From a virus, in IMG/VR virus record IMGVR_UViG_3300037086_000072, positions 1-26,127 of that record: 26,127 bases of DNA; one strand, given 5' to 3'. The notes under the pieces were generated by a model. It saw nothing but the letters and a program-made list of their open reading frames with translations. It made no database searches and was not told the DNA's origin. The stretch's first letter is position 1. Each line of letters begins with the position of its first letter. Below, piece by piece: positions 8,326 through 15,620 of the stretch. Position numbers and translations under genes: made by a program.

Positions 8326-8328
8326 CCC

Positions 8329-10068
8329 ATGCCGCTCCGCGCGACGAACATCCGCCGCACGCGCGCCCTCATCCGCCAGTGGCGCGCCCTGGCTCCCCGG
8401 CGCAAGCGCGGGCGTCTGCCACGGCAGCAACAGCCCGACCAACTGCGCCGGGAATACTGGCGCGCGATCCTGCCGATCTGCCGCCGGGCGCGCGATATGG
8501 TGGCCCCGGTCATCGAGGAGATCCTGGCCGAGTTGCGCGCGCACCGGCCAGAGCAAGACGCAGCCGAGCCGCCGCCGGCCGAGGTGGGCACCTACGGCGC
8601 GCTTCTCGCCGAGATCATGGTCCAGGCCGAGAAGTGCGGCGCCGCGGTGCGGACCTACGGCACCACGGCTGCCGGGCCGCTGGTCTGCGTCGAGGTAGAG
8701 GGGCCGCGCGCGGTGGTCATCGTCACGGGGCAGCATGGCGAGGAGCAGGCCGGCCCGCGCATGGTGGCCAGGTTCCTGCCGGCGCTCGCGGCGCGCGCGC
8801 GTTCGCGGGGTCTCGGGCTGCGCGTCTATCCGTGCGTCAACCCCGAAGGCTTCAACTCGGGCACCAGGCGGGACCGCAAGGGCGACACGCGAGCCAACGC
8901 CTTCCTCGACTACATGGTCGGCGGTGCGTGGGTCGGCGAGCTCCAACCGGGGCAGGTGGCAACGGCCACCCGCCGTCCGGCGCAGGCTCCCGAGACGCGG
9001 GCGCTGTACGACGACCTCGTGCCGTGGGCCTCGACGCATCCCGTGGCCGCGCTGGTAGACCTGCACCAAGACGCCTGCCTTCGCCCCGGCTACGCCTTCG
9101 CTTACGTGACCAAGACATGCCGAGACGTGGCCGCGCGCGCGCTTGCCCGTGCTGCTCTCCCCTACGCCTCTCGCAAGCTCGCCAACGCCTCTTGGTCCAA
9201 GGTCGCGCTACGCACCGGCCCTGACGGATGCTGCCTGCTCGAGGACGGCTCCATCACGGCATGGGCCGACCACGCGGGCATCCCGATCAGCGTCGCGCTC
9301 GAGGTGGACCTCTGGGACGTGCCATCCGCAGCGCGCGTCCACCGGGCGTTCGTCTGCGGCATCCTCGATGCTGCGTCGCAGCAAGCCGAGGGACACGCCG
9401 ACGCCGGAGGCGGGGGCATGGGCGGCCGGCAGGCGGCGCACGAAATCCGGCGCGTGGCCGAGAAGTTCGCCGCGACGCTCAAGACCAGCGCGATCGCAGA
9501 CGTGGCCGCGCAGTTCGGCAAGCGCACCGCGGACTGGCAGAAGGGGCAACTCGACGCGCAGGTCCGCGCTGCGTTCGGCGTCCAGTACGAGGCCATCGAG
9601 CAGCCGACGCGCGACCGCGTGCCCGGGTTCGTCGCGGAGAACGTGGCGCTGATCGTGACCGTTCCCGAGAGATACCTAGAGCGCGTGGCCGTCGACGTCG
9701 AGGACGCCTACGCCTCGGGCATGCACCCCTCGACGCTCGCCGAGGACCTGCAAGACGACTACGACATGAGCGAGCGGGACGCCATGCGGATCGCTCGGGA
9801 CCAAGTGTCAAAGCTCAATGCCGCCGTGAATCAGGATCGCCTGGAGTCGCTGGGTGTCACCGAATACTACTGGCGGTGCAGCAACGATAACAGGGTCCGC
9901 GACAACCACCAGGCGCTCGATGGGCAGCGGTGTTCATGGGCTGATCCACCGATGGGCGGCGGCACAGGCCCAGACGACACGGGCAATGCAGGGGAAGGAA
10001 TTTGCTGCCGCTGTTTTTGCGAGGGAATCCTCGACGATCTTCTCGGCACCCCCGACGAGGCCGAGTGA
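8329..10068 (+). CDS. MuF head morphogenesis protein with inserted M14 carboxypeptidase domain
   Basis: 579 residues in one uninterrupted frame. Residues 1-95 (very basic, then helical) and 360-579 together look like a complete MuF/SPP1 gp7-type minor head protein. The latter part carries AHEIRRVAEKFAATL, RIARDQVSKLN, YWRCSNDNRVRDNHQALDG (ending near 540) and a Cys-rich CCRC tail. Between them, about 105-345, sits an M14 zinc carboxypeptidase/deacylase-like domain: zinc ligands His136 and Glu139 in QHGEEQ, NPEG at 171-174, an Arg/Asp/Asn segment at 180-190 resembling the substrate-binding DxNR region, the third ligand His246 in DLHQD, and the catalytic Glu325 in LEVDLW. All key residues are kept, so an active enzyme is predicted. 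AAGGAG lies 10-15 bases upstream of the ATG. A few MuF proteins normally enter the head with the portal; delivery of a peptidase with the DNA is inference. Confidence 0.85.
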   Translation: MPLRATNIRRTRALIRQWRALAPRRKRGRLPRQQQPDQLRREYWRAILPICRRARDMVAPVIEEILAELRAHRPEQDAAEPPPAEVGTYGALLAEIMVQAEKCGAAVRTYGTTAAGPLVCVEVEGPRAVVIVTGQHGEEQAGPRMVARFLPALAARARSRGLGLRVYPCVNPEGFNSGTRRDRKGDTRANAFLDYMVGGAWVGELQPGQVATATRRPAQAPETRALYDDLVPWASTHPVAALVDLHQDACLRPGYAFAYVTKTCRDVAARALARAALPYASRKLANASWSKVALRTGPDGCCLLEDGSITAWADHAGIPISVALEVDLWDVPSAARVHRAFVCGILDAASQQAEGHADAGGGGMGGRQAAHEIRRVAEKFAATLKTSAIADVAAQFGKRTADWQKGQLDAQVRAAFGVQYEAIEQPTRDRVPGFVAENVALIVTVPERYLERVAVDVEDAYASGMHPSTLAEDLQDDYDMSERDAMRIARDQVSKLNAAVNQDRLESLGVTEYYWRCSNDNRVRDNHQALDGQRCSWADPPMGGGTGPDDTGNAGEGICCRCFCEGILDDLLGTPDEAE

Positions 10069-10283
10069 CGAACCCGCGTCCCGAGCACGTGCTACTCGCC
10101 GCGGACGCTGCCCGCTGGACGAAGGGTTCCCCGCCGGTGGTGTGCGAGGTGACGACGGAGCGCGGCCATTTCCAGATCACGATCAAGCGTGGCCACCCGT
10201 CCCTGCTGTTCAACGGGGTACTCATCGCCACCCACCGCTGCTGGCTTGCGCCGCTCATGCGCACCGCGGCAGTGCTCTGGTAG
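10065..10283 (+). CDS. Hypothetical protein, 72 aa
   Basis: The GTG at 10065 overlaps the stop of the MuF gene (GTGA), so it is translationally coupled. The protein is small and basic. CEVTTERGHFQITIKRGHPSLLFNGVL suggests alternating beta strands, followed by a hydrophobic CWLAPLMRTAAVLW end that is too short and too charged to be a confident membrane segment. No family was recognised. A longer version starting at 10002 runs inside the MuF gene and is not supported by a ribosome site. Its place in the head cluster suggests a virion or assembly role, but nothing proves it. Confidence 0.55.
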   Translation: MTNPRPEHVLLAADAARWTKGSPPVVCEVTTERGHFQITIKRGHPSLLFNGVLIATHRCWLAPLMRTAAVLW

Positions 10284-10329
10284 TGTCAACCGCTTGACAG
10301 CGTGCCCGTTTCGCGCGCAGGCTTTCCCC
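10284..10329 (+). promoter_or_regulatory. TTGACA promoter with dyad, leaderless
   Basis: TTGACA at 10294-10299, an 18-bp spacer, CAGGCT at 10318-10323, then ttcccc and the ATG at 10330. A start site seven bases after the -10 would fall on the A of ATG, giving a leaderless message; no ribosome site is present. The -35 is the right arm of a perfect dyad, TGTCAA-ccgc-TTGACA (10284-10299), a possible operator. A TGgTAGTGT match at 10278 overlaps the stop codon just upstream. Confidence 0.45.
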
Positions 10330-10977
10330 ATGCTGAACTTCTTGGGCAAGGTGGTTGTCCCCCCGGGCACGTCGCGCAACAACACGAACAACACCGCGGC
10401 GTACCTGGCCGGCACCGGCAACTACAACGCCACCGTGGCGGCCTACCCGGCAAGCGCGGCGGACGGAGCGGCCGGCAACCTGTGGACCTTCGCCCTCACG
10501 GGCGACTCGGGCACGGGCGTCCGCATCACGGTCAACCCCACGGCCAAGACGATCTCGGTCCTGTACCAGTCGGGAGTGTCGACCGTGACGCTGGTCAACG
10601 CGGCCATCGCCGCGCTCACCGGCGCCAACAAGGTGCTCCGCGTCGAGATCGCCGGCACGGGCGCGAACGTCCTGACCGCCCCTGGCCACGACATCGCGGC
10701 CACCCCGCTCGCCGGCGGCGCCGATGATGCGTTCGTCCTGCGCCCCACCACGCGGGCGTTCCAGGCGCAGACCACGGGCGATGACCTCGTGGCGGAACTC
10801 TCCTGCGACACCGTGAGCCCCTCGACGTTCGCCACCGCGGCGGCAACGGGCAAGGCGCTGTTCTCCGCCGGCACCGCCGACTTCCCCTCGGGCCCCCCGG
10901 GCTGCGCGCCCGTCTTCGCGGCCTTCAACTCGCACGCGACGGCGCGCGAGACGGTCCTGATCTTCGCCAACTCGTAG
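10330..10977 (+). CDS. Putative virion protein, beta-rich, 215 aa
   Basis: Ala/Gly/Thr-rich protein. GDSGTGVRITVN, TISVLYQSG, VTLVNAAIAAL, LRVEIAGTGANVL and TPLAGGADDAF resemble the domain found in several phage tail and head decoration proteins where a beta-sandwich ends in LaGGaDg. No catalytic motif, signal peptide or membrane segment is seen. The start at 10330 was chosen over an upstream frame at 10189 because that frame runs through the preceding gene and the promoter. The message is probably leaderless. It lies between the MuF protein and the prohead protease, so a head decoration or minor capsid role is likely by position. Confidence 0.6.
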   Translation: MLNFLGKVVVPPGTSRNNTNNTAAYLAGTGNYNATVAAYPASAADGAAGNLWTFALTGDSGTGVRITVNPTAKTISVLYQSGVSTVTLVNAAIAALTGANKVLRVEIAGTGANVLTAPGHDIAATPLAGGADDAFVLRPTTRAFQAQTTGDDLVAELSCDTVSPSTFATAAATGKALFSAGTADFPSGPPGCAPVFAAFNSHATARETVLIFANS

Positions 10978-10980
10978 CCC

Positions 10981-12594
10981 ATGGCCAAGCCAGCCGACAA
11001 GCCGATTCCGCCCGCGCCAGTGCCGCCGGACGCAGTGCAGCCATCACCGCCCGCGCCAGTGGCCACGCCGACCGAGGACGAGGCGCCGCACGTTGACGCC
11101 GCGCCCATCATGCGCCGCGCCGTCATGCACTACGACCTGGCCACGCTCGCACCGCCCGAGAGGCTGGCCAACGGCTTCCTCCGCGCCCAGGGCAGGATCG
11201 CCCGCATCGGCCCGCAGGTCTACGTCGACGTGGACGGCAAGCAGCACACCGAACTCAGGCTTCCCGAGGACGTGTTCGACGCGGCCAGCCTGCACTCCTT
11301 CGCCATGGTCCCCTTGACCAACGGTCACCCGCCCGTGCTGCTCGATGCGACGAACTCCAAGGCGTACCAGGTCGGCTCGCTCGGCGAGCATTTGACGCAC
11401 GACGAGGAGCACGTGATCGCGCCGCTCATGGTGACAGACAAGGTGGCGATCGACGCCATCGAGCGCGGGCGCCAGCAACTCTCGAACGGTTATCAGTGCG
11501 ACCTGGACCCGACGCAGGCGCCGGACCTGATCGCCAAGTGGGGGCCGTACGACTTCATCCAGCGGAACATCCGCGGCAACCACGTGGCGCTCGTGGACGT
11601 GGCCCGCGCTGGTCCGACCGCCGCGCTCCGGTTGGACGGTGGTGCAGAAACCATGCAATCCGTGATAGCCTTTCAGGCAACCAAGGAGAATCCGATGCCC
11701 GTGAAGATCAAGATTGCCGGACGCGAGATCGAAGTTCTCGACGGCACCGCCGCGACCGTGCAGTCCATGGTCGACGAGCAGCAGGTCAAGCTCGACGCCG
11801 CGCTGGCGACCATCGCCCGCGTCAAGGGCGCCACCGCGAAGCTCCGCGCCTCGGTCACCGCCCGCGCCGACGCCATGAAGGCCCGCATGATGGGCTGCGA
11901 CGAGTGCGGCGGGTCAGGCAAGATCGCTGGCGACGCCGGCGCCGAGAAGCCCTGCGAGTACTGCCACGGCAAGGGCTCCGTGCGCATGCACGACGCCATC
12001 AAGGGCGCCCCGGCCCCGGTCGAGGAAGCCCCGGACGCCGACGAACCGGTCGAGGACGCCGTGACGGAGATCGAAGTGGCGCAGGCCACCGAGGAAGAGG
12101 CCGGCAAGGCGCACAAGGACCAGGCGGCCCGCAAGGTGACCCGCGAGCAGGCGCGCAAGGACGAGGCGGCCCGCGTGCCCGCGCTGCGTCAGGCGCGGCT
12201 GGACAGCTACGATCGCATGGCCAAGCGGCGCTCGGCCGCCCGCGACGCGCTCGTCTCGCTGGCCCGCAAGGTGCTCGGCGCCGACGAGAATCTCGACAGC
12301 AAGACCGACGCCGAGGTGGTGGCCATGACCATCGCCAAGCGGTTCCCGGACCTGAAGCTCGACGGCCGCAGCGCCGACTACATCCGCGCGCGCTTCGACG
12401 CCGCGGTCGAGTCGCCGGCCCCGGCCGCGCCCGCGCTGTCGGCCATCGACGCCGCCCGCGCCGGCATGAAGCCGACCCCGGCCACGCAGGCGGCCCCCCG
12501 CGGCACCCGCGCCGCGCTCGAGCAGTCCAGGGTGGCCTTCGCCAAGTCGCGCTCCGACGCCTGGAAGCCGGCGCCGGTGGAGGCAAAGAAGTAG
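10981..12594 (+). CDS. DUF2213 prohead protease fused to scaffold-like region
   Basis: 537 residues. Residues 1-42 are Pro/Ala-rich. Residues 43-230 match DUF2213, the phage prohead protease-like family: RRAVMHYDLATL, TNGHPP with His116, SNGYQCD with Ser168, and NHVALVDVARAG. His116 and Ser168 are candidate catalytic residues (inference). Residues 239-537 are helical, charged and Ala-rich, like an assembly scaffold, with a DnaJ-type zinc motif, CDECGGSG at 306-313 and CEYCHGKG at 325-332, and a long KARKVTREQARKDEAARV-type coil. The TAG of the previous gene is three bases upstream; no clear ribosome site is visible, so coupling is likely. A nested start produces the scaffold half alone. Confidence 0.85.
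   Translation: MAKPADKPIPPAPVPPDAVQPSPPAPVATPTEDEAPHVDAAPIMRRAVMHYDLATLAPPERLANGFLRAQGRIARIGPQVYVDVDGKQHTELRLPEDVFDAASLHSFAMVPLTNGHPPVLLDATNSKAYQVGSLGEHLTHDEEHVIAPLMVTDKVAIDAIERGRQQLSNGYQCDLDPTQAPDLIAKWGPYDFIQRNIRGNHVALVDVARAGPTAALRLDGGAETMQSVIAFQATKENPMPVKIKIAGREIEVLDGTAATVQSMVDEQQVKLDAALATIARVKGATAKLRASVTARADAMKARMMGCDECGGSGKIAGDAGAEKPCEYCHGKGSVRMHDAIKGAPAPVEEAPDADEPVEDAVTEIEVAQATEEEAGKAHKDQAARKVTREQARKDEAARVPALRQARLDSYDRMAKRRSAARDALVSLARKVLGADENLDSKTDAEVVAMTIAKRFPDLKLDGRSADYIRARFDAAVESPAPAAPALSAIDAARAGMKPTPATQAAPRGTRAALEQSRVAFAKSRSDAWKPAPVEAKK
11663..11688 (+). promoter_or_regulatory. Internal promoter and ribosome site for nested scaffold
   Basis: Inside the protease gene lie TG-a-TAGCCT at 11663-11671 (start site near 11678) and AAGGAG at 11683-11688, seven bases ahead of the in-frame ATG at 11695. 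Neither element is needed for the full-length protein. Confidence 0.55.
11695..12594 (+). CDS. Nested scaffold protein, 299 aa
   Basis: In-frame internal start of the protease gene. The product begins MPVKIKIAGREIEVL, has a coiled segment at its residues 20-60, then the paired CxxCxGxG zinc motif (about residues 68-94), an acidic linker, and a long Ala/Arg/Lys/Glu helical region. A strong AAGGAG and a matching extended -10 box precede it. Lambda C/Nu3 has the same logic: one gene makes a protease with a scaffold tail and, in excess, the scaffold alone. The scaffold would fill the prohead and be digested by the attached protease; this is inferred. Confidence 0.6.
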   Translation: MPVKIKIAGREIEVLDGTAATVQSMVDEQQVKLDAALATIARVKGATAKLRASVTARADAMKARMMGCDECGGSGKIAGDAGAEKPCEYCHGKGSVRMHDAIKGAPAPVEEAPDADEPVEDAVTEIEVAQATEEEAGKAHKDQAARKVTREQARKDEAARVPALRQARLDSYDRMAKRRSAARDALVSLARKVLGADENLDSKTDAEVVAMTIAKRFPDLKLDGRSADYIRARFDAAVESPAPAAPALSAIDAARAGMKPTPATQAAPRGTRAALEQSRVAFAKSRSDAWKPAPVEAKK

Positions 12595-12598
12595 GCAG

Positions 12599-12733
12599 AT
12601 GGTGGCCAGGCTCATCAAGTTTCTGGAGGGGCTCGTCGCTCAGCGGTTCTTCGGCCGCGTGACGATCTGTTTCCAGAACGGCAAGATGGGCGAGGTCAAG
12701 GTCGAGCAGACGAGGAAGATCGAAGAACTCTAG
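12599..12733 (+). CDS. Small phage protein, 44 aa
   Basis: ATG at 12599, four bases after the preceding stop; TAG at 12731-12733. The sequence has an N-terminal amphipathic helix (ARLIKFLEGLVAQRF) then FGRVTICFQNGKMGEVKVEQT, a two-strand beta hairpin around an NGK turn. Very short proteins with this FxGxVxIxFxxGKI pattern are common in phage gene clusters; no function is established to my knowledge. Codon use fits the neighbours. The conserved hairpin leader begins about 12 bases after its stop. Confidence 0.6.
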   Translation: MVARLIKFLEGLVAQRFFGRVTICFQNGKMGEVKVEQTRKIEEL

Positions 12734-12744
12734 ACCCATCACAC

Positions 12745-12813
12745 AGGGTCGTCGGAATAACCGAGCCCGGCACGAGGATGACATCCTCTGCCGGGCTTTT
12801 TGCATTCAAGGAG
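12745..12813 (+). promoter_or_regulatory. Conserved hairpin leader, copy A
   Basis: AGGGTCGTCGGAAT-AACC leads into a nested hairpin: outer stem AGCCCGGC (12764-12771) with GCCGGGCT (12790-12797), inner stem GAGGAT (12774-12779) with ATCCTC (12783-12788), then T5, GCATTCAAGG and the cement ATG at 12820. The second copy is at 20684. The outer arms and flanks are conserved while the inner stem differs with compensating changes. By shape it is an intrinsic terminator or attenuator in the leader of a highly expressed gene. Confidence 0.75.
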
Positions 12814-12819
12814 TCCAAG

Positions 12820-13371
12820 ATGAGCGGTCAGACGGCAGTGAACGCAGCGGGCCAGCCTCAGGCGGTTGCCGGCCAGGTGTCCCAGGCCATGGAGGGGATG
12901 GACATCGTTTCGCGCTTCAACGCGGAGACGGTGACCTGCCTCGCGTTCGGCACGGGCGTCAAGAACGGGACGAACGACCACGAGTGCAAGATCCTGACGG
13001 CCAACAGCGAGACCGTCCAGGGCGTCGTGAAGTGGGGCAACAACCACACCCCGGGCGCCACGGGCGATGTGGACCAGACGGCTACCCCGCCAGGCCTCAA
13101 GCCCGCGGCCGGGTTCGGGCTGGTCCGCAAGGGCCGCGTGTGGGTCGCGGTGGACGCGGGCGTGACGAGCATCGCGGCGAACGTGGATCGCGCGTACTGC
13201 CGCTGCGCGAGCAACGGCGGCAACACCAAGGTCGGCTACTTCTCGAACGCGAGTGACTCGTCCTACAGCATCGACATCCGCAAGGCGGCGGTGTTCGTCT
13301 CGGGCCTGCGCTACAGCGCCGACGGCCTGAAGATGGCCGAGCTGGAAGTCGACTTCACGAATCAGGTCTGA
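12820..13371 (+). CDS. Structural cement (capsid decoration) protein
   Basis: 183 residues, beginning MSGQTAVNAAG. Ordered beta-rich sequence with GNNHTPGATGDVDQT, GFGLVRKGRVWVAVDAGVT and YFSNASDSS segments typical of the small phage cement/gp24-like proteins encoded directly before DUF2184 major capsid genes. Such proteins sit on the capsid surface and stabilise the expanded head. The start at 12820 is set by AAGGAG at 12808-12813; an upstream in-frame ATG at 12778 lies inside the leader hairpin and is rejected. The family call rests on pattern and gene order. Confidence 0.75.
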   Translation: MSGQTAVNAAGQPQAVAGQVSQAMEGMDIVSRFNAETVTCLAFGTGVKNGTNDHECKILTANSETVQGVVKWGNNHTPGATGDVDQTATPPGLKPAAGFGLVRKGRVWVAVDAGVTSIAANVDRAYCRCASNGGNTKVGYFSNASDSSYSIDIRKAAVFVSGLRYSADGLKMAELEVDFTNQV

Positions 13372-13396
13372 TTGGTAGCCAGATAACCGTCAACGT

Positions 13397-13411
13397 GCCG
13401 TGAAACACGGC
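13397..13411 (+). other. Hairpin in capsid gene leader
   Basis: GCCGTG-aaa-CACGGC, a six-pair stem with a three-base loop in the 73-bp gap before the capsid gene. There is no T-run, so it is not a terminator; it could stabilise the capsid message or mark a processing site. Confidence 0.35.
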
Positions 13412-13444
13412 CCGACGATGCACAAGGATTAGAGAGGAGATCAC

Positions 13445-14500
13445 ATGGGCCGAACGGTGTTTCGCGCAGACAGCACCAACCATTTCGCCGAGCGCTACCT
13501 CCCGCCCCAGTGGCGGGCGGAGACCGGCTTCAACCCGCGGTACGACGCGGCCGAGACGGTGTTCGTCGAGCGCGCGCTGCTCGAGATCGAGGCGCAGCCC
13601 TACAACACGCTGATCCCGCCGCTCAAGAGCCGCAAGTTCATCCCGACGGACAACACCAGCCACGCCGGCGCGAAGTTCACCGGCTACCGGCGCTACACCC
13701 GCACGGGAGTCGCGCGCCTGATCACCGAGTCGGGCCTGGACCTGCCGACCGTGGGCGTGTTTGTCCAGGAGGACATCCATCAGTTCTACTGCGTGGCCGC
13801 TGCCTACCAGTACAGCTACCTGGACCTCCTCGCCATCGGCTTCGCGCTCCAGAACGGCCAGAGCATCAACCTCGACCTCGAGCTGAGCATCGCAGCGCGC
13901 GAGGCCATCGAGAAGAAGCTCGACCTCATCGCGGCGTGGGGCTCGGCCTCGGCCGGCACCTTCGCGCTGGAGAACGAGGAGGACGTGGGTTTGCTGGGCC
14001 TGATCAACCTGACCAGCGCCCTCTCCTACACCCCGGCCGCCGGAGACTCGGGGCACACCGACTGGGCGCGCAAGACGCCCGACGAAGTGCTGGCCGACCT
14101 GAACGGGATCGTCGCCTACCAGGTGAACTCGACGTACGAGGTTCACCGGCCGGACACCATCCTGGTCCCGACCCTGCAGTACGAGGGGCAGCTCACCCGC
14201 TCGATGGGTGACGGCCGCAGCGACACGATCCTGAGCTACTTCATGCGGACCCACCGCGAGAGCGGGAACCCGATCGACGTGCAGAGCTGGCCGTACCTGG
14301 CCGGCGCTGGCGCTGGCGCCGCGGACATGATGATCGCGTTCAAGCGCGACCCCCGCATGATCCGCCACATGATCAGCATGGAGGCCACCGCCCTGCCCCA
14401 GCAGCAGGAGGGCCTCGTGATCACCGTGCCGCTCATCGCCAAGACCGCGGGCGTCGTGGCACCCTATCCCCTCTCGATCGTTAGGGGAATCGGAATTTGA
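13445..14500 (+). CDS. Major capsid protein, DUF2184
   Basis: 351 residues. The sequence matches DUF2184 capsid proteins throughout: FAERYLPPQW near the start, PQYN-like QPYNTLIPPLKSRKFIP, FTGYRRYTRTGVARLITESG, QYSYLDLLAIGFALQNGQSINL, LGLINL, and the C-terminal ALPQQQEGLVITVPLIAKTAGVV. These proteins adopt the HK97 fold and build the icosahedral shell. AGAGGAG lies a few bases before the ATG. It follows the protease, scaffold and cement genes in the usual order. No delta-domain is attached, consistent with a separate scaffold. Confidence 0.93.
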   Translation: MGRTVFRADSTNHFAERYLPPQWRAETGFNPRYDAAETVFVERALLEIEAQPYNTLIPPLKSRKFIPTDNTSHAGAKFTGYRRYTRTGVARLITESGLDLPTVGVFVQEDIHQFYCVAAAYQYSYLDLLAIGFALQNGQSINLDLELSIAAREAIEKKLDLIAAWGSASAGTFALENEEDVGLLGLINLTSALSYTPAAGDSGHTDWARKTPDEVLADLNGIVAYQVNSTYEVHRPDTILVPTLQYEGQLTRSMGDGRSDTILSYFMRTHRESGNPIDVQSWPYLAGAGAGAADMMIAFKRDPRMIRHMISMEATALPQQQEGLVITVPLIAKTAGVVAPYPLSIVRGIGI

Positions 14501-14565
14501 GGGTTGACCAAGCAGTCGGCATCTAGCGTCCCGCAGTAGCCCCCCTTTCCAACCCCCCGCGGCGG

Positions 14566-14590
14566 TGTTACCTTGGGCCTCACAAGGAGG
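14566..14590 (+). promoter_or_regulatory. Extended -10 promoter after capsid gene
   Basis: TG-t-TACCTT at 14566-14574, start site near 14581, AAGGAGG at 14584-14590 and ATG at 14599. It lies in a 98-bp C-rich gap (14501-14598) that also contains TTGACC at 14504 with no matching -10. Confidence 0.4.
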
Positions 14591-14598
14591 CCACCACC

Positions 14599-15105
14599 AT
14601 GCCACGACCTGACACGACTCCGACCGAGACGGCTGCCACCACCGGCGAGCCGCGGAGCATCTTCATCCTGAACAACATGAGCGGGGCTCACGGGATCCAG
14701 CTCGCCGGGATGCGCGAGAAGATCAGCGGCACCCAGCGGCCGGGAAAGTGCCTGCAGCTCGTCCCGGGTTGGTCGCTGCAGGATCCGGCGCTGTGGGCCG
14801 AGGCGAAGAAGAACGAGCAGGTCGTGGTCATGCTCGGCACGCGCATCACGGCCACGGCGGCGCCCGAGGCCAAGACGGAGCGCGTGGGCGAGAAGATGAT
14901 CGTCGAGGGGCCGGTTGTGCCGACGGCGGCGCCGCTGCGCGACCTGGGCATCGATCAGGCACTCGACATGATCCAGGAGATCCACGTGCTCAAGATGCTG
15001 CGCGACCTGCTGCGCGACGAGAAGCGGGAAGTGGTGGCGAAGGAACTGCGCGTCAGGCTGGAGCGGCTGGAGAAGTCCGGCACGACCCGGGGGCAACTCT
15101 CGTGA
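14599..15105 (+). CDS. Hypothetical head/neck-region protein, 168 aa
   Basis: ATG with AAGGAGG eight bases upstream. Residues 1-20 are Thr/Pro/Glu-rich; residues 20-75 contain FILNNMSGAHGIQLAG and CLQLVPGWSLQDPALWAEAKKN, a compact fold resembling phage proteins with an RxxLxPGxSxxv... pattern found next to capsid genes; residues 110-168 are strongly helical (IDQALDMIQEIHVLKMLRDLL and KELRVRLERLEK), probably a coiled coil. The last four bases overlap the next start (GTGA). It is likely a minor virion or connector-associated protein by position; no named family. Confidence 0.7.
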   Translation: MPRPDTTPTETAATTGEPRSIFILNNMSGAHGIQLAGMREKISGTQRPGKCLQLVPGWSLQDPALWAEAKKNEQVVVMLGTRITATAAPEAKTERVGEKMIVEGPVVPTAAPLRDLGIDQALDMIQEIHVLKMLRDLLRDEKREVVAKELRVRLERLEKSGTTRGQLS

Positions 15106-15620
15106 TCACCTGGGCGGGAACTGCATGGGCCCGGGTGACGGCCTACGCGGTCGGGCAGCGGGTCGTGAACGGGGCGAACGTCTACCGGGCATCGGCGGCC
15201 GGAACGAGCGCGGCCAGCCCGGCCACGGGGCCGAGCGGCACCGGAACGGCCATCACGGACGGCGGCGTGACGTGGGACTATTCTGGCCCTGTGTCGGCGC
15301 TTACCGTCGTGGCCGTGGCGCCGGAACTGTCGACGGCGGCGGCTGCCTCGCAGGTCGCGCTGCTGGATCTGGCGGTCGGGCACTGCGACGCGGCGGAGTT
15401 CGGGGACGACTACGACGCGGCGGTGGCGTACCTGGCCGCGCACGCGGCGACGGTGGCGCGGCTTGAGGGAGCGGGTCCTGTGACGGCCGAGGGGGTTGGC
15501 CCGCTGTCCAGGTCTTACGCATCGTTGATCTCGTTCGGGACGCTGGGGCTGTCCAGCTACGGGATCATGTTCAAGGATCTCGTGAGCCGGACTCCCGGGG
15601 CTCTCGGGATCGTCGCCTAG
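15102..15620 (+). CDS. DUF4054 head-completion protein with N-terminal accessory domain
   Basis: 172 residues, GTG start overlapping the previous stop. Residues 2-62 are a small beta module (TAYAVGQRVVNGANVYRA, GTSA, TDGGVTWDYSG) of the type often appended to phage tail proteins. Residues 66-172 match DUF4054: ALLDLAVGHCDAAEFGDD-like core, AVAYLAAHAATVARLEGAGP, then SRSYAS, SSYGIMFKDLV. DUF4054 proteins act at the head-tail joint, as head completion or adaptor proteins. The same N-terminal module recurs inside the sheath. The gene's stop overlaps the stop of the opposing minus-strand gene in CTAG (15617-15620). Confidence 0.8.
   Translation: MITWAGTAWARVTAYAVGQRVVNGANVYRASAAGTSAASPATGPSGTGTAITDGGVTWDYSGPVSALTVVAVAPELSTAAAASQVALLDLAVGHCDAAEFGDDYDAAVAYLAAHAATVARLEGAGPVTAEGVGPLSRSYASLISFGTLGLSSYGIMFKDLVSRTPGALGIVA

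Noticed and set aside
7879-9069. Minus-strand 396-aa open frame
   Set aside because: Antisense to the portal end and MuF gene, Arg-rich shadow with no start signal.
12778-12819. Upstream ATG for the cement protein
   Set aside because: It lies in the loop and stem of the conserved leader; the AAGGAG site supports 12820.
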